Positions 17,778 to 28,972 of a stretch of 64,000 nucleotides of DNA are shown here, in pieces. The notes below the pieces were generated by a model. The model made no database searches. It saw only the letters and a list, made by a program, of their open reading frames with translations, and was not told the DNA's origin. This DNA is from Pseudomonas syringae (GTDB taxonomy: Bacteria > Pseudomonadota > Gammaproteobacteria > Pseudomonadales > Pseudomonadaceae). A program made the position numbers and the translations under genes. Each line of letters begins with the position of its first letter. The first letter of the stretch is position 1. The DNA lies in NCBI RefSeq assembly GCF_000737245.1, contig NZ_JPQU01000029.1, positions 34,356-98,355 on the forward strand. The letters run 5' to 3'.

Positions 17778-18862
17778 TAGCCGTGTTCCTTCTCGAACTC
17801 TGCCATGTACGCCACCAGCGCGTTGACCGCATTGATGTCGACGGCATTATAAATAGAGGCACGCATGCCACCGACCGAACGGTGACCTTTGAGATTCAAC
17901 AAACCACGAGCGTCGGCACCGGCCAGGAAGGGCTTATCCAGACGATCATCGGCCAGACGGAACGGTACGTTCATCCATGAACGGTCAGTCTTGTTGATCG
18001 GGTTGCTGTACAGGCCGCTGCCGTCAATGAAGTCGTAGAGCGTGCGCTTTTTCACTTCGTTGAGCTTGCCGATGGCTTCAACACCACCCTGCTCTTTCAG
18101 CCATTCGAACACCAGACCGGACAGGTACCAGGCCAGAGTCGGCGGCGTGTTGTACATCGAGCCGTTATCCGCCGCGACCTTATAGTTGAGCATGGTCGGG
18201 CACAGGGAGCGCGCACGCCCCAGCAGGTCTTCGCGAATGATCACCACGACCACACCGCTCGGGCCGATGTTTTTCTGGGCGCCAGCGTAGATCATGCCGA
18301 ACCGGGAGACATCCACTGGACGGGACAGGATGTCCGAAGACATGTCGGCAACCAGCGGCACATCACCGGTTTGCGGAATCCAGTCGAATTCCAGGCCGCC
18401 GATGGTTTCGTTGGGTGCGTAGTGAACGTAGGCTGCATCCTTGGTCAGCTTCCATTCGTTCTGACCAGGGATGGCGAAGTAATCGTAAGGCTTGGCGGTT
18501 GCAGCCACATTGACGTGACCGTAGCGCGACGCCTCTTCAATGGCTTTCTGCGACCAGATACCGGTGTCGATATAGTCGGCAGTGCCACTTTCCGGCAACA
18601 GGTTCAGTGGGATCTGTGCGAACTGCTGGCTGGCCCCGCCTTGCAGGAACAACACTTTGTAGTGCGAGGGAATGCTCAGCAGGTCCCGTAGATCCTGCTC
18701 GGCCTTGTTGGCAATGGAGGTGAATTCATCACTGCGATGACTCATTTCCATGACTGACAGGCCTTTGCCATGCCAGTCCAGAAGTTCTGCCTGGGCACGC
18801 AGCAGAACAGCTTCAGGAAGCGCAGCAGGACCTGCGCAGAAGTTAAAGGCTCGCTTGCTCAT
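17777..18862 (-). CDS. serC: Phosphoserine aminotransferase
   Basis: A 361-residue class V aminotransferase. It opens with KRAFNFCAGPAALPE, and the PLP lysine is in IYAGAQKNIGPSGV at about residue 200. It makes 3-phosphoserine from 3-phosphohydroxypyruvate and also serves pyridoxine synthesis. The start chosen is the ATG of MSKRAFNF; a GTG four codons upstream is possible. It is the first gene of the serC-pheA-hisC-tyrA/aroA-cmk run and is separated from gyrA by a REP pair. Confidence 0.96.
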   Translation of the reverse strand: MSKRAFNFCAGPAALPEAVLLRAQAELLDWHGKGLSVMEMSHRSDEFTSIANKAEQDLRDLLSIPSHYKVLFLQGGASQQFAQIPLNLLPESGTADYIDTGIWSQKAIEEASRYGHVNVAATAKPYDYFAIPGQNEWKLTKDAAYVHYAPNETIGGLEFDWIPQTGDVPLVADMSSDILSRPVDVSRFGMIYAGAQKNIGPSGVVVVIIREDLLGRARSLCPTMLNYKVAADNGSMYNTPPTLAWYLSGLVFEWLKEQGGVEAIGKLNEVKKRTLYDFIDGSGLYSNPINKTDRSWMNVPFRLADDRLDKPFLAGADARGLLNLKGHRSVGGMRASIYNAVDINAVNALVAYMAEFEKEHG

Positions 18863-19004
18863 ATCCACTCTCACTACGCTCTGATTTTCTCAGGCTTGGG
18901 TCATCTGGAGTACGAAGCGTCGAAGGCCGCGAAGCGGTGTGAACCGTTCGCAGCCTTCGGCTACTTCTGTCAAACAACACAGGATTGGTTGAATCAACAC
19001 AACC

Positions 19005-19088
19005 CCTGTAGGAGCGAGCTTGCTCGCGATGGCGTCTTCTCAGGCATGAATGCATCGACGCTATCGCGAGCAAGCTCGCTCCTACAGG
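19005..19088. repeat. Inverted REP pair between gyrA and serC
   Basis: CCTGTAGGAGCGAGCTTGCTCGCGAT and its exact reverse complement enclose about 32 bases. It ends 9 bases before the gyrA stop codon on the plus-strand coordinate. Such pairs are typical DNA gyrase contact sites in enterics, and here the neighbour is the gyrA gene itself. Confidence 0.88.
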
Positions 19089-19097
19089 AGGACCTGC

Positions 19098-21884
19098 TTA
19101 ATCCTGCGGCTCTTCTTCGTCCGGGGCAGCATCGGCTTGCAGCTCGTCGGTGGACTCATCTTCGTCAGCGATGATCAGCGCTTCGCCTTCGATGACTTCA
19201 CCGTCTTCACCTAAAAGCTCTTCGCCTTCAACTTCCGATGGCTCCTGCACACGCTCCAGGCCGACCAATTTCTCGTCGCTGGCCAGCTTGATCAGGGTCA
19301 CGCCCTGAGTGTTACGGCCCAGACTGGAAACTTCGTCGACACGGGTACGAACCAGTGTGCCCTGATCGGAAATCAGCATGATCTCCTCGCCGTCGAGCAC
19401 CTGAACCGCACCGACCAGACGGCCGTTACGCTCATTGCTGACCATGGCGATAACGCCTTGGCCGCCACGTTTGTATTCAGGGAACTCGGAAATCGCCGTG
19501 CGCTTGCCATAACCGCGTTCGGAAGCGGTGAGGATCTGGCTGCCTTCTTCCGGGATCAGCATGGAAATCAGCTTCTGCCCTTCTGGCAGACGCATGCCGC
19601 GAACACCGCGAGCGGTACGGCCCATGGCGCGAACGTCGGATTCCTTGAAGCGCGTGACCTTGCCACCGTCGGAGAACAGCATGATTTCCTGCTCGCCATC
19701 AGTGATGGCTGCGGAGATCAGGATGTCGCCTTCGTCCAGCTCAAGCGCGATCAGACCCACGCTACGTTGACGGCTGAATGCCACCAGCGGAGTCTTCTTC
19801 ACGGTACCGTTGGCGGTGGACATGAAGATGAACGGTGCCTTCTTCTTGTCTGCGGCCTTGATACGCGCCTTGCGCTCTTCTTCGGTTTCGTTAGTGTTCT
19901 CATCGTCGATTTCACCTTCGATGACGTCGCCTTCTTCCTCGTCGGCACGCTTGCGCATGGCCTCAAGGTCCACCGGCAACATGGTGGTGATGTATTCGCC
20001 TTCGCTCAATGGCAGCAGGTTGACCAGCGGACGACCACGGGCAGCGCGGGACGCTTCCGGGATTTCGTAGGTCTTGAGCCAGTAAACCTTGCCCTTGCTG
20101 GAGAACATCAACAGCGTGGTGTGGCTGTTGGCAACCAGCAGGTGAGCGATGTAGTCCTCATCCTTGACGCCGGTGGCCGATTTGCCTTTACCGCCGCGAC
20201 GCTGCGCCTGGTAGACCGCCAATGGCTGGGTCTTGGCATAGCCGCCATGGGAAATCGTGACCACGCGCTCTTCTTCGGTGATCAGGTCACCCAGCGTGAG
20301 ATCAAGACGGGCATCGAGAATTTCGGTGCGGCGCTTGTCGCCGTATTCAACGCGGATCAGTTCCAGCTCTTCGCGGATCACTTCCATCAAGCGCGTGGCG
20401 CTGTTGAGGATGCGCAGCAGCTCGCCGATCTGGGACAGAATTTCCTGATACTCGGTGAGCAGTTTTTCGTGCTCAAGGCCGGTCAGGCGGTGCAGACGCA
20501 ATTCTAGAATCGCCTGAGCCTGTTCCGGCGACAGGAAATACTTGCCGTCACGCAGACCGTACTGTGGATCAAGGTTTTCCGGACGGCATGAATCGGCACC
20601 GGCGCGCTCGACCATTTCCACCACCGCACTGGATTCCCAAGGGGTCGAAATCAACCCTACCTTGGCTTCTGCAGGCGTTGGCGAGGCTTTGATCAGCGCG
20701 ATAACCGGGTCGATGTTCGACAAGGCAACGGCCTGGCCTTCAAGCAAATGACCACGTTCACGGGCTTTACGCAGCTCGAAAACGGTACGGCGGGTGACCA
20801 CTTCGCGACGGTGACGGACGAACGCTTCCAGCAAATCCTTCAGGTTGAGGATGCGCGGACGGCCATCGATCAGGGCAACGATGTTGATACCGAACACCGC
20901 TTGCAGCTGGGTCTGAGCGTAGAGGTTGTTGAGAATCACCTCTGGGACTTCGCCACGACGCAGCTCGATCACGACGCGCATACCGTCCTTGTCGGACTCG
21001 TCGCGCAGCTCGGTAATACCTTCCAGCTTCTTCTCTTTCACCAGCTCGGCGATCTTTTCGATCAGACGGGCTTTGTTCAGCTGATACGGCAGCTCGGTGA
21101 TCACGATCTGTTGACGACCACCGACCTTGTCGATGTCTTCAACGATCGAGCGTGCGCGCATGTAAATGCGCCCACGACCGGTGCGGTACGCTTCGACGAT
21201 ACCGGCGCGACCATTGATGATCGCAGCCGTCGGAAAGTCAGGGCCGGGAATGAACTGCATCAGTTCATCGATGCTGATTTCCGGGTTGTCGATAAGTGCC
21301 AGGCAACCGTCGATGACTTCACCGAGGTTGTGCGGCGGAATGTTGGTCGCCATGCCCACGGCGATACCGCTGGAGCCGTTGACCAGCAGGTTGGGAATAC
21401 GGGTCGGCATGACCGCAGGGATCATTTCGGTGCCGTCGTAGTTCGGCACCCAATCCACGGTTTCTTTATGCAGGTCGGCCAGCAGCTCGTGGGCCAGCTT
21501 GGTCATGCGCACTTCGGTGTATCGCATGGCCGCAGCGTTGTCGCCGTCGACCGAACCGAAGTTGCCCTGACCGTCTACCAGCAGATAACGCAGCGAGAAG
21601 GGCTGCGCCATACGAACGATGGTGTCGTACACGGCAGTGTCGCCGTGGGGGTGATACTTACCGATGACGTCACCGACCACACGGGCGGATTTCTTGTACG
21701 GCTTGTTCCAGTCGTTACCCAGTTCGCTCATCGCGAACAGTACACGCCGGTGCACGGGCTTCAAGCCATCACGTGCATCGGGCAGTGCCCGCCCGACGAT
21801 TACGCTCATTGCATAGTCGAGGTAGGACTGCTTCAGCTCGTCTTCGATATTGACCGGGAGGATTTCTTTGGCCAGTTCGCCCAT
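19098..21884 (-). CDS. gyrA: DNA gyrase subunit A
   Basis: A 928-residue subunit that cuts and rejoins DNA during supercoiling. The start at [19 protein letters not shown] is confirmed by numbering: it places the catalytic Tyr at 122 (RYTEVRM) and the quinolone-region residues at Thr83 and Asp87 (HGDTAVYD), as in other Pseudomonas. Both are wild type, so no classic GyrA quinolone-resistance change is present. The C-terminal beta-pinwheel with the GyrA box ([10 protein letters not shown]) follows, then an acidic insert ([18 protein letters not shown]) and a long acidic tail. It lies between mtnA and serC. Confidence 0.98.
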   Translation of the reverse strand: MGELAKEILPVNIEDELKQSYLDYAMSVIVGRALPDARDGLKPVHRRVLFAMSELGNDWNKPYKKSARVVGDVIGKYHPHGDTAVYDTIVRMAQPFSLRYLLVDGQGNFGSVDGDNAAAMRYTEVRMTKLAHELLADLHKETVDWVPNYDGTEMIPAVMPTRIPNLLVNGSSGIAVGMATNIPPHNLGEVIDGCLALIDNPEISIDELMQFIPGPDFPTAAIINGRAGIVEAYRTGRGRIYMRARSIVEDIDKVGGRQQIVITELPYQLNKARLIEKIAELVKEKKLEGITELRDESDKDGMRVVIELRRGEVPEVILNNLYAQTQLQAVFGINIVALIDGRPRILNLKDLLEAFVRHRREVVTRRTVFELRKARERGHLLEGQAVALSNIDPVIALIKASPTPAEAKVGLISTPWESSAVVEMVERAGADSCRPENLDPQYGLRDGKYFLSPEQAQAILELRLHRLTGLEHEKLLTEYQEILSQIGELLRILNSATRLMEVIREELELIRVEYGDKRRTEILDARLDLTLGDLITEEERVVTISHGGYAKTQPLAVYQAQRRGGKGKSATGVKDEDYIAHLLVANSHTTLLMFSSKGKVYWLKTYEIPEASRAARGRPLVNLLPLSEGEYITTMLPVDLEAMRKRADEEEGDVIEGEIDDENTNETEEERKARIKAADKKKAPFIFMSTANGTVKKTPLVAFSRQRSVGLIALELDEGDILISAAITDGEQEIMLFSDGGKVTRFKESDVRAMGRTARGVRGMRLPEGQKLISMLIPEEGSQILTASERGYGKRTAISEFPEYKRGGQGVIAMVSNERNGRLVGAVQVLDGEEIMLISDQGTLVRTRVDEVSSLGRNTQGVTLIKLASDEKLVGLERVQEPSEVEGEELLGEDGEVIEGEALIIADEDESTDELQADAAPDEEEPQD

Positions 21885-22192
21885 GAGAAGCTCGATTCCT
21901 TTTTCTGGTGAAACCTCGTGCATCCATTCGGGATGAACGAAGCTCGCCGCCAGCGGCAAATGTGCCTGATGACGACTTACGACAAATCAACGAGTTATGC
22001 CCTGGATCTGCGCAGTAGGGATGGCTACGGATAGCATCCCTGGAAACCGCCGGATGTTACCACAATCGCCGCTAGGCACCTATCCTTTGGAAGCCCTGAA
22101 AACGAGCTTCTTGAACACAAGACGCCTGAGAAACGCTTACAGGGCCGCTTAGGGCCTGCGCCGCTGACAAACTGGCCCGATTGTCAAACGGA
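21885..22192 (-). other. gyrA-mtnA intergenic region
   Basis: About 300 bases that should hold the gyrA promoter. One inverted repeat, GGGATG...CATCCC near 22017-22039, is visible. No promoter close to consensus, no gene and no REP were recognised. Confidence 0.4.
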
Positions 22193-23269
22193 TCAATGCA
22201 ACCGTTTACGACACATCAACTGAGCGAGTTTTGCAGTATCTGGCCGTTCAACGATGCCTTTTTCAGTCACGATAACGTCGATCAGGTCTGCCGGGGTCAC
22301 GTCGAATACCGGGTTGACCGCATCGACCTCAGCGCCCACCCGCTGGCCGCCCACTTCAAGCAGTTCACGTGGATCGCGCTCTTCAATGAAGATGTCATCG
22401 CCGCTGGCGGTGTCCAGGTCGATGGTCGAGCTGGGCGCAACCACCATGAAGCGCACGCCGTGATGCATGGCCGCAACCGCCAGGTGATAGGTGCCGATCT
22501 TGTTCGCCACGTCGCCGTTGGCCGCGATTCGATCCGCACCGACAATGACCCAGGTAATGCCTTTGGTGCGCATCAGGTGCGCGGCCGCCGAATCAGCATT
22601 GATGGTCACCGGGATACCATCGCTGGCCAGTTCCCAGGCCGTGAGCCTTGAACCCTGCAGCCACGGGCGGGTTTCATCGGCATAGACCCGTTCGATCATG
22701 CCTTCCATATGTGCAGCGCGGATCACCCCCAGCGCCGTGCCGAAGCCACCGGTCGCCAGTGCTCCGGCGTTGCAATGGGTCAATACCGTCTGCAAATTGC
22801 CTTGATGGCGGCGAATCAGGTCAGCGCCCAGCTGCGCCATGGTCAGGTTGGCTTCGCGATCACTGAGATGGATTTCCACCGCCTCGGCCTCCAGCGCCGC
22901 CAGAGGCTGATCGGTGTGTCTTGCGCGGCGCAGGCGTTTGCGCATGCGGTTCAGGGCCCAGAACAGATTGACAGCGGTCGGGCGCGAGTCGGCCAGCAAC
23001 TGGAAGTCCTGCTCCAGCGCCGCGACCCAGTCACCGCCGGCGGCGATTCGGGTCCGAGCGGCCAACACCACACCATAGGCGGCGGTGATGCCGATGGCCG
23101 GAGCACCGCGAACCACCATGGTCCGGATCGCTTCGGCGACGTCAGTGACGTGGGTATAGGCGAGCCAGGTCTGGGTGAATGGCAACACACGCTGATCCAG
23201 TAGATACAGAGCGTCATCTCGCCAATCGATGGCTTTCACCGTCTCCGCAGCCATTAATCGATTGCGCAT
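22193..23269 (-). CDS. mtnA: Methylthioribose-1-phosphate isomerase
   Basis: A 358-residue enzyme of the eIF2B-like isomerase family. It isomerises S-methyl-5-thioribose-1-phosphate to the ribulose form in the methionine salvage pathway. Typical segments are [14 protein letters not shown] near residue 50, the catalytic Cys in [19 protein letters not shown] at about 160, and [19 protein letters not shown] at about 240. I start it at [16 protein letters not shown], with GGAG 6 bases upstream; the in-frame extension to 23296 is not supported. It is divergent from mtaD, which acts on the related methylthioadenosine. Confidence 0.96.
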   Translation of the reverse strand: MRNRLMAAETVKAIDWRDDALYLLDQRVLPFTQTWLAYTHVTDVAEAIRTMVVRGAPAIGITAAYGVVLAARTRIAAGGDWVAALEQDFQLLADSRPTAVNLFWALNRMRKRLRRARHTDQPLAALEAEAVEIHLSDREANLTMAQLGADLIRRHQGNLQTVLTHCNAGALATGGFGTALGVIRAAHMEGMIERVYADETRPWLQGSRLTAWELASDGIPVTINADSAAAHLMRTKGITWVIVGADRIAANGDVANKIGTYHLAVAAMHHGVRFMVVAPSSTIDLDTASGDDIFIEERDPRELLEVGGQRVGAEVDAVNPVFDVTPADLIDVIVTEKGIVERPDTAKLAQLMCRKRLH

Positions 23270-23389
23270 AGCACACTCCATACTCAAAAAACCCATGCCA
23301 GCCTCAAAAGCGGCCGATTATAGCGAGCCGCCCGTCAAGACGCTCGGGTATACTTCGCCGTCCCCCGTAATAAGCCCGGAAGCCCCGCC

Positions 23390-24721
23390 ATGCCGAACGC
23401 CGCTGCCCCGCTCGACCTGTTGCTCCTGCCAGCCTGGCTGGTGCCGGTCGAACCCGCTGGCGTAGTGTTCAAGGACCATGGCCTGGGCATTCGCGACGGC
23501 TGTATCGTTTATATCGGCCCGCGCGCCGAGGCCCTGAAGCAAACCGCCCTGCGAACCCTCGAATTGCCGGAAACGTTGCTCAGCCCTGGCCTGATCAACG
23601 CCCACGGGCATGCCGCCATGACATTGTTTCGTGGCTTGGCGGACGATTTGCCGCTGATGACCTGGCTGCAAGACCACATCTGGCCGGCCGAAAGCCAATG
23701 GGTCGATGAAGATTTTGTGCGCGACGGGACGGACCTGGCCATCGCCGAACAGCTAAAAGGCGGCATTACCTGTTTCTCGGACATGTACTTCTTCCCCAAG
23801 GTGGCGGCCGAGCGGGTGCATATCAGCGGCATGCGGGCACAGATCACCGTGCCGATCCTGGACTTCTCCTTCCCTGGGGCACGCAACACTGACGAAGCCC
23901 TGCACACCGGCGTGCAACTGTTCAATGACCTGATCCACCACCCACGCATCAAGGTGGCGTTCGGGCCGCACGCGCCGTACACCGTCTGCGACGAGAATCT
24001 AGTGAAGATCCGGGTCATCGCCGACGAGCTGGACGCAATGATACAAATGCACGTCCACGAAACCGCTTTCGAAGTCGAACAGGCTATCGAGCATTATGAA
24101 GAGCGCCCTCTGGCACGGTTGCACCGCCTGGGCATGCTCGGGCCGCGCTTTCAAGCCGTGCACATGACGCAAATCAGCGACGATGACATGGCGCTACTGG
24201 TAGAAAGCAACTCCAGCGTGATTCATTGCCCCGAATCCAACCTGAAACTGGCCAGCGGCTTCTGTCCGGTCGAACGACTGTGGCAGGCTGGCGTCAATGT
24301 AGCGATTGGCACCGACAGTGCCGCCAGCAATAACGATCTGGATCTGTTGGGCGAAACCCGCACCGCCGCCCTGCTGGCCAAGGCCGTCGCAGGCTCGGCT
24401 GCCGCACTGGACGCTCATCGGGCGTTGCGGATGGCGACACTCAACGGCGCACGGGCCATGGGTATTCAGGACGAGGTAGGCTCACTGGAAATCGGCAAGG
24501 CCGCAGATATCGTCGCCTTCGACCTGTCCGGGCTGGCCCGTCAACCGATCTATGATCCTGTGTCACAGCTTATATATGCCACTGGCCGCGACTGTGTCAG
24601 CCACGTCTGGGTCGCCGGCAAGCATTTGCTCGACAATCGCCAGTTGACTCGCATGGACGAGCAGGCGCTGTGCGAAACCGCCAAAGCCTGGGGCAGGCAG
24701 ATTGCCGGGCACGCCGAATAA
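23390..24721 (+). CDS. mtaD: 5-methylthioadenosine / S-adenosylhomocysteine deaminase (TRZ/ATZ family)
   Basis: A 443-residue amidohydrolase. The zinc ligands are seen in INAHGHAAM near residue 70, MHVHETAFE near 218 and the Asp in [12 protein letters not shown] near 305. In Pseudomonas the orthologue deaminates 5-methylthioadenosine to methylthioinosine, feeding the unusual MTA salvage route. It is divergent from mtnA and lies 62 bases before ubiG on the same strand. S-adenosylhomocysteine deamination is a family alternative. Confidence 0.92.
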   Translation: MPNAAAPLDLLLLPAWLVPVEPAGVVFKDHGLGIRDGCIVYIGPRAEALKQTALRTLELPETLLSPGLINAHGHAAMTLFRGLADDLPLMTWLQDHIWPAESQWVDEDFVRDGTDLAIAEQLKGGITCFSDMYFFPKVAAERVHISGMRAQITVPILDFSFPGARNTDEALHTGVQLFNDLIHHPRIKVAFGPHAPYTVCDENLVKIRVIADELDAMIQMHVHETAFEVEQAIEHYEERPLARLHRLGMLGPRFQAVHMTQISDDDMALLVESNSSVIHCPESNLKLASGFCPVERLWQAGVNVAIGTDSAASNNDLDLLGETRTAALLAKAVAGSAAALDAHRALRMATLNGARAMGIQDEVGSLEIGKAADIVAFDLSGLARQPIYDPVSQLIYATGRDCVSHVWVAGKHLLDNRQLTRMDEQALCETAKAWGRQIAGHAE

Positions 24722-24783
24722 GACCGGAGCGGCTGGGTTCAGCCGATCCGCTGTAAAGTATTTCAAGTTCAAGAGGACATCCC

Positions 24784-25482
24784 ATGAGCAACGTCGATCA
24801 TTCTGAAATCGCCAAATTCGAGGCCCTCGCCCATCGCTGGTGGGACCGCAATAGCGAATTCAAGCCGCTGCACGACATCAACCCGTTGCGGGTCAACTGG
24901 ATCGACGAGCGCGTCAATCTGGCGGGCAAGAAAGTTCTGGATGTCGGCTGCGGTGGCGGCATCCTCAGTGAAGCCATGGCCCTGCGCGGCGCTAGCGTGA
25001 CCGGCATCGACATGGGTGAAGCTCCATTGGCGGTAGCCCGTCTGCATCAGCTGGAATCAGGCGTCGAAGTTGAATACCGCCAGATCACGGCTGAAGACCT
25101 GGCCGAAGAAATGCCCGAGCAGTTCGATGTGGTGACCTGCCTGGAGATGCTTGAGCACGTACCCGACCCTTCGTCAGTGATTCGCGCCTGCTACCGCATG
25201 GTCAAGCCCGGCGGCCAGGTGTTTTTCTCCACCATCAACCGCAACCCGAAGGCCTACCTGTTCGCCATCGTCGGCGCGGAATACATCATGGGCCTGTTGC
25301 CACGCGGTACCCACGACTTCAAGAAATTCATCCGCCCTTCAGAACTGGGCGCCTGGAGCCGTGCGGCGGGGCTTTCGGTGCAGGATATCATCGGCCTGAC
25401 CTACAACCCGCTGACCAAGCATTACAAGCTGGCTTCGGACGTCGACGTCAACTACATGATCCAGACTCTGCGGGAGGCCTAA
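24784..25482 (+). CDS. ubiG: Ubiquinone biosynthesis O-methyltransferase
   Basis: A 232-residue class I SAM methyltransferase. The SAM motif [16 protein letters not shown] is near residue 57, then [15 protein letters not shown] and [13 protein letters not shown]. It does both O-methylations in ubiquinone synthesis, using SAM. AGAGGA lies 5-10 bases ahead of the ATG. The mupP gene starts 4 bases after the stop, so the two are co-translated. Confidence 0.97.
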   Translation: MSNVDHSEIAKFEALAHRWWDRNSEFKPLHDINPLRVNWIDERVNLAGKKVLDVGCGGGILSEAMALRGASVTGIDMGEAPLAVARLHQLESGVEVEYRQITAEDLAEEMPEQFDVVTCLEMLEHVPDPSSVIRACYRMVKPGGQVFFSTINRNPKAYLFAIVGAEYIMGLLPRGTHDFKKFIRPSELGAWSRAAGLSVQDIIGLTYNPLTKHYKLASDVDVNYMIQTLREA

Positions 25483-25485
25483 GCC

Positions 25486-26157
25486 ATGCGTTTGAGAGCG
25501 GTTCTATTCGATATGGACGGCACCTTGCTCGACACCGCACCGGATTTCATCGCGATCTGTCAGGCGATGCTGGCCGAGCGCGGCTTCCCGGCGGTGGATG
25601 ACAAGCTGATCCGTGACGAAATTTCAGGCGGAGCCAAGGCAATGGTTGCCGCGACCTTCGCGATGTCGCCCACTGCCGAAGAATTCGAAGCCTTGCGCCT
25701 TGAGTTTCTGGAACGCTATCAGCGCGACTGCGCGGTGCACAGCAAACTGTTCGATGGAATGGCCGAGCTGCTGGCGGATATTGAAAAGGCCAATCTGATC
25801 TGGGGTGTAGTAACCAACAAACCGGTCCGCTTCGCTCAGCCGATCATGGAGCAGCTGGGGCTATCCGAGCGTTCGGCGCTGCTGATCTGCCCGGATCACG
25901 TGACCAACAGCAAGCCTGACCCGGAGCCGCTGACCCTGGCGTGCAAGATGCTTGATCTGGATCCGGCAAGCGTGCTGTTTGTCGGGGATGATCTGCGTGA
26001 CATCGAATCCGGTCGCGATGCCGGCACCAAAACCGCTGCGGTTCGCTACGGTTATATCCATCCCAACGACAACCCCGATCACTGGGGCGCAGACGTAGTG
26101 GTGGATCACCCGCTGGAACTTCGCAAGGTGCTCGATAGCGCGCTTTGTAGTTGCTGA
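25486..26157 (+). CDS. mupP: N-acetylmuramic acid 6-phosphate phosphatase MupP
   Basis: A 223-residue HAD-superfamily phosphatase with the nucleophile motif DMDGTLLDT at residues 9-17, VVTNKP in the middle and [15 protein letters not shown] near residue 165. It looks like a phosphoglycolate phosphatase and is often named gph. Its place just after ubiG matches MupP of P. putida and P. aeruginosa, the phosphatase of the MupP/AmgK/MurU peptidoglycan recycling route, which bypasses MurA and gives intrinsic fosfomycin tolerance. Assignment rests on position and similarity. Confidence 0.85.
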   Translation: MRLRAVLFDMDGTLLDTAPDFIAICQAMLAERGFPAVDDKLIRDEISGGAKAMVAATFAMSPTAEEFEALRLEFLERYQRDCAVHSKLFDGMAELLADIEKANLIWGVVTNKPVRFAQPIMEQLGLSERSALLICPDHVTNSKPDPEPLTLACKMLDLDPASVLFVGDDLRDIESGRDAGTKTAAVRYGYIHPNDNPDHWGADVVVDHPLELRKVLDSALCSC

Positions 26158-26180
26158 GATCATGACTTGCCGGACACCAA

Positions 26181-26274
26181 CCTGTGGGAGCGGTGCTTGC
26201 CCGCGATAAAGCTGGACGTGATCTAAAGTGAACCGCGTCCAGCTTTATCGCGGCCCAAGCACCGCTCCCACAGG
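26181..26274. repeat. Inverted REP pair after mupP
   Basis: CCTGTGGGAGCGGTGCTTGCCCGCGATAAAGCTGG-type arms, near-perfectly inverted, surround GACGTGATCTAAAGTGAACC. The inner sequence nearly matches that of the pair at 42078-42165, so the two are close relatives. Confidence 0.88.
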
Positions 26275-26317
26275 CCGGATTCCAAATGGCAACCCAGGAT
26301 ATTTCAAGAGGTAACCC

Positions 26318-27058
26318 ATGTTCGACTACTCCCCACGCCCTGATCTACTCACTGGCCGGGTGATTCTCGTTACCGGCGCGGGACGCGGTATTGGTGCTGC
26401 TGCGGCCAAGACCTATGCGGCTCACGGCGCGACGGTCCTGCTGCTGGGCAAGACCGAAGCCAATCTGACCCAGGTGTACGACGAAATCGAAGCTGCTGGT
26501 CATCCTCAACCGGCAGTGATTCCTTTCAACCTGGAAACCGCGCTGCCCCACCAGTACGACGAGCTGGCGGCGATGATCGAAACCGAATTCGGTCACCTTG
26601 ACGGCCTGCTGCACAACGCCTCGATCATTGGACCGCGCACCCCGCTGGAGCAACTGTCCGGGGAAAACTTCATGCGCGTCATGCACATCAACGTCAATGC
26701 GATGTTCATGTTGACTACCGCCCTGCTGCCGCTGCTGAAACTGTCCAAAGATGCCTCGGTGGTATTCACATCCAGCAGCGTTGGCCGCAAGGGCCGCGCC
26801 TACTGGGGTGCTTACGGTGTATCAAAATTTGCCACCGAAGGCCTGATGCAGACCCTCGCCGACGAACTGGACACCGTCGCCCCGGTGCGTTCCAACAGCA
26901 TCAACCCCGGCGCCACCCGCACCAGCATGCGCGCTCAGGCATACCCTGCGGAAAATCCCCTGAACAATCCGACACCCGAAGAAATCATGCCGGTTTACCT
27001 GTACCTGATGGGCCCGGACAGCCAGGACATCAATGGTCAGGCACTCAACGCGCAATAG
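26318..27058 (+). CDS. YciK-like short-chain dehydrogenase/reductase
   Basis: A 246-residue classical SDR. The cofactor motif is TGAGRGIGAAAAKTY at about residue 20, the catalytic Ser lies in FTSSSVG and the YGVSK pair is at about residue 168. It matches the YciK family, which stays next to mupP in Pseudomonas. Its substrate is unknown. AGAGG lies 7 bases before the ATG. A REP pair separates it from mupP, so co-transcription with ubiG-mupP is possible but broken by the hairpins. Confidence 0.9.
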   Translation: MFDYSPRPDLLTGRVILVTGAGRGIGAAAAKTYAAHGATVLLLGKTEANLTQVYDEIEAAGHPQPAVIPFNLETALPHQYDELAAMIETEFGHLDGLLHNASIIGPRTPLEQLSGENFMRVMHINVNAMFMLTTALLPLLKLSKDASVVFTSSSVGRKGRAYWGAYGVSKFATEGLMQTLADELDTVAPVRSNSINPGATRTSMRAQAYPAENPLNNPTPEEIMPVYLYLMGPDSQDINGQALNAQ

Positions 27059-27222
27059 CGCGCCGCCAAGGTTTTTCTGCAGCAGTTGCCCGGCATGACT
27101 CGGGTTTCACAAATCAGTTCAAAGAGGTTATGAAAAGGATCTTTTTATAATTAAATGAACTGGATTGCCGAAACCCTGCTCTAACTCAGCCAATCCAACC
27201 AAATGTGCTGAGGAGTGAGACC

Positions 27223-28155
27223 ATGATTTCTCCTACCCAGACTAACGCTATCGACTTTGATGCTGCCAAGTTGAAGAGACTGGGCTTTGGTGTTCGACAC
27301 AATCAGAACACCCCGGGACTTCCCATCGATCTCGAACAGTTGACTGTGCAGCTCGGCCGGCAATTGCAGACCAGCCTGGAAGCGGAAAAAATCCTCGGGA
27401 TTTTCTTCCAGGGCGCGAAGCGCCTGCTGCCAATCAAGTCGATGTCCTACGATCATCGAGATAGCGATCTACGCTTGCAGCTGGGCGAGCGAGGCAGCCA
27501 TCGCCTACATTACAGCCTAAGCAACGATGGCGAACATTTGGGCACGCTTCTGTTCCAGCTCGACGAAGAACTGGGTGAACAAGAGCTAGCGTCCATGGAG
27601 ACCTTGCTGGCCTTCCTGCTGTTTCCCATGCGCAACGCCCTGCTCTACCGCGCAGCCACACAGAGCGCGCTGCGTGACCCGTTGACCGGGACCGGCAACC
27701 GAATCGCCATGGACCAGACACTGCTCCGCGAGATTGAAGTCGCACGCCGGCACATGCAGCCGTTGTCCTTGCTGATGCTGGACATCGACCACTTCAAGAA
27801 AGTCAACGACACCTACGGCCACTCTTCGGGCGATGAAGTGCTGAGGTCTATCGCCAGGACGATCAAGAGTCAGCTGAGAAATATCGACCGGGTTTTCCGC
27901 TATGGCGGGGAAGAGTTTCTGGTGTTGTTGTCTAACACCGACCGGGACGCAGCCGCCTTGATCGGCGAGCGATTGCGTCAATCAGCGCATAAGTTGGCTT
28001 ACCCACTGCTCGACCACGATCTGGAACTGACCATCAGCCTGGGCTGTTCCACGCTGCTGCCGGCGGAGTCCGCCGACAGCCTGCTGCGTCGTGCCGACAC
28101 TGCGCTTTATGTCGCCAAGCGCGAAGGACGTAATCGGCTGGCCATGGCGAGCTAA
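27223..28155 (+). CDS. Diguanylate cyclase (GGDEF) with N-terminal sensor region
   Basis: A 310-residue cytosolic protein. Residues 1-140 form an unrecognised region, possibly GAF-like; residues 145-305 are a GGDEF domain with DPLTGTGNRIAM, LMLDIDHFKKVNDTYGH and the active GGEEF. The product-binding I-site RNID lies exactly five residues before GGEEF, so it should make c-di-GMP and be feedback inhibited. The ATG at 27223 has AGGAG 7 bases upstream; an ATG at 27205 in frame is less likely. A perfect -10 hexamer, TATAAT, lies at 27146-27151 without a clear -35. Its stop overlaps that of the convergent undA. Confidence 0.93.
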   Translation: MISPTQTNAIDFDAAKLKRLGFGVRHNQNTPGLPIDLEQLTVQLGRQLQTSLEAEKILGIFFQGAKRLLPIKSMSYDHRDSDLRLQLGERGSHRLHYSLSNDGEHLGTLLFQLDEELGEQELASMETLLAFLLFPMRNALLYRAATQSALRDPLTGTGNRIAMDQTLLREIEVARRHMQPLSLLMLDIDHFKKVNDTYGHSSGDEVLRSIARTIKSQLRNIDRVFRYGGEEFLVLLSNTDRDAAALIGERLRQSAHKLAYPLLDHDLELTISLGCSTLLPAESADSLLRRADTALYVAKREGRNRLAMAS

Positions 28156-28943
28156 GGATTCAATTCCAGCTCGGCCACCCGAGTGCGAGCGGGTTTGGCC
28201 TTGTCCAGTTGCATGCAGTGTTCGAGAAACAGGTACATGTAGTCGTAGCTTTTGGTCACAGCCTGGCGTAGCTCGGTTTGCAGCTGCTGGCTGGGATTAT
28301 TTCCCGCCAGGGTGCAGATAATCTCCAGCGCTTCCCAAGGGTGTGAGTCGTCGTACTGGGCATGCATTTTCAGCCATTTCATAGCGCGCTTACGGGTCTC
28401 TTCAGGGAATGCCTGCGCATAAGCCCCGCTGGAACAGACCACTGCAGACCATTCCCCTGTGGCGCCTTCAATGGCGTAGTTGGTCGCGGCAATCCCCACC
28501 ACTAATGAATCCGACGAACTGGTGTGCCAGCACCAGTGACTGAGCGCGTGCAGTTCAGGTGAAACCTGCTGCCTCTGAAGGTCATCGAGGCTAACCCCAT
28601 GAGCCTCACTCCAATTGACCCAGTAATCGGCATGGTTGAGCTCGACGCGAATATTGCGCATCAACCAGCGCCGTGCCATGTCTTCACCGGGATGACGGGC
28701 GAAACGGGTCTTCGCCAGGCTGTTGGCCATGTAGATGGCGAACTGTTCAACCACCGGCCAACCGCCAATCAGGTACTGACGCATGACTTTCGGACTCAGG
28801 CGTGCATCACGCATGCGCTGATACAGCTCGTGTTCGACAACGCGGGCCTTGGCGTAACTGCAATCCTTGATCAACTGCTGTGCCCAAGCCGGGTAACTGC
28901 TGGCTTCCATGAGCGGACCGGTTCTGCTGAAAGTATCGATCAC
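28152..28943 (-). CDS. undA: UndA, non-heme iron oxidative decarboxylase making 1-undecene
   Basis: A 263-residue TenA/PqqC-like (haem-oxygenase-fold) protein, often misnamed a TenA regulator. I recognise it as UndA of P. fluorescens, which converts dodecanoic acid to volatile 1-undecene plus CO2. The key residues fall at the reported positions: Glu101 and His104 (VELNHADYW), Glu159 (AIEGATGEWS), His194 and Asp198 (HAQYDDSHPWEAL). This numbering also supports the GTG start, which has AGGAG 7 bases upstream. It lies 29 bases after a GGDEF-EAL gene on the same strand and converges on a diguanylate cyclase. Confidence 0.88.
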   Translation of the reverse strand: MIDTFSRTGPLMEASSYPAWAQQLIKDCSYAKARVVEHELYQRMRDARLSPKVMRQYLIGGWPVVEQFAIYMANSLAKTRFARHPGEDMARRWLMRNIRVELNHADYWVNWSEAHGVSLDDLQRQQVSPELHALSHWCWHTSSSDSLVVGIAATNYAIEGATGEWSAVVCSSGAYAQAFPEETRKRAMKWLKMHAQYDDSHPWEALEIICTLAGNNPSQQLQTELRQAVTKSYDYMYLFLEHCMQLDKAKPARTRVAELELNP

Positions 28944-28972
28944 TGTGTAGCTCCTTTTGTTTAATGACTGGC

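Noticed and set aside
21620..21650. Quinolone-resistance change in GyrA
   Set aside because: Residues Thr83 and Asp87 are wild type for Pseudomonas.
20748..21911. A 387-codon plus-strand frame opposite gyrA
   Set aside because: Shadow of gyrA with His/Asp/Gln-rich nonsense composition.
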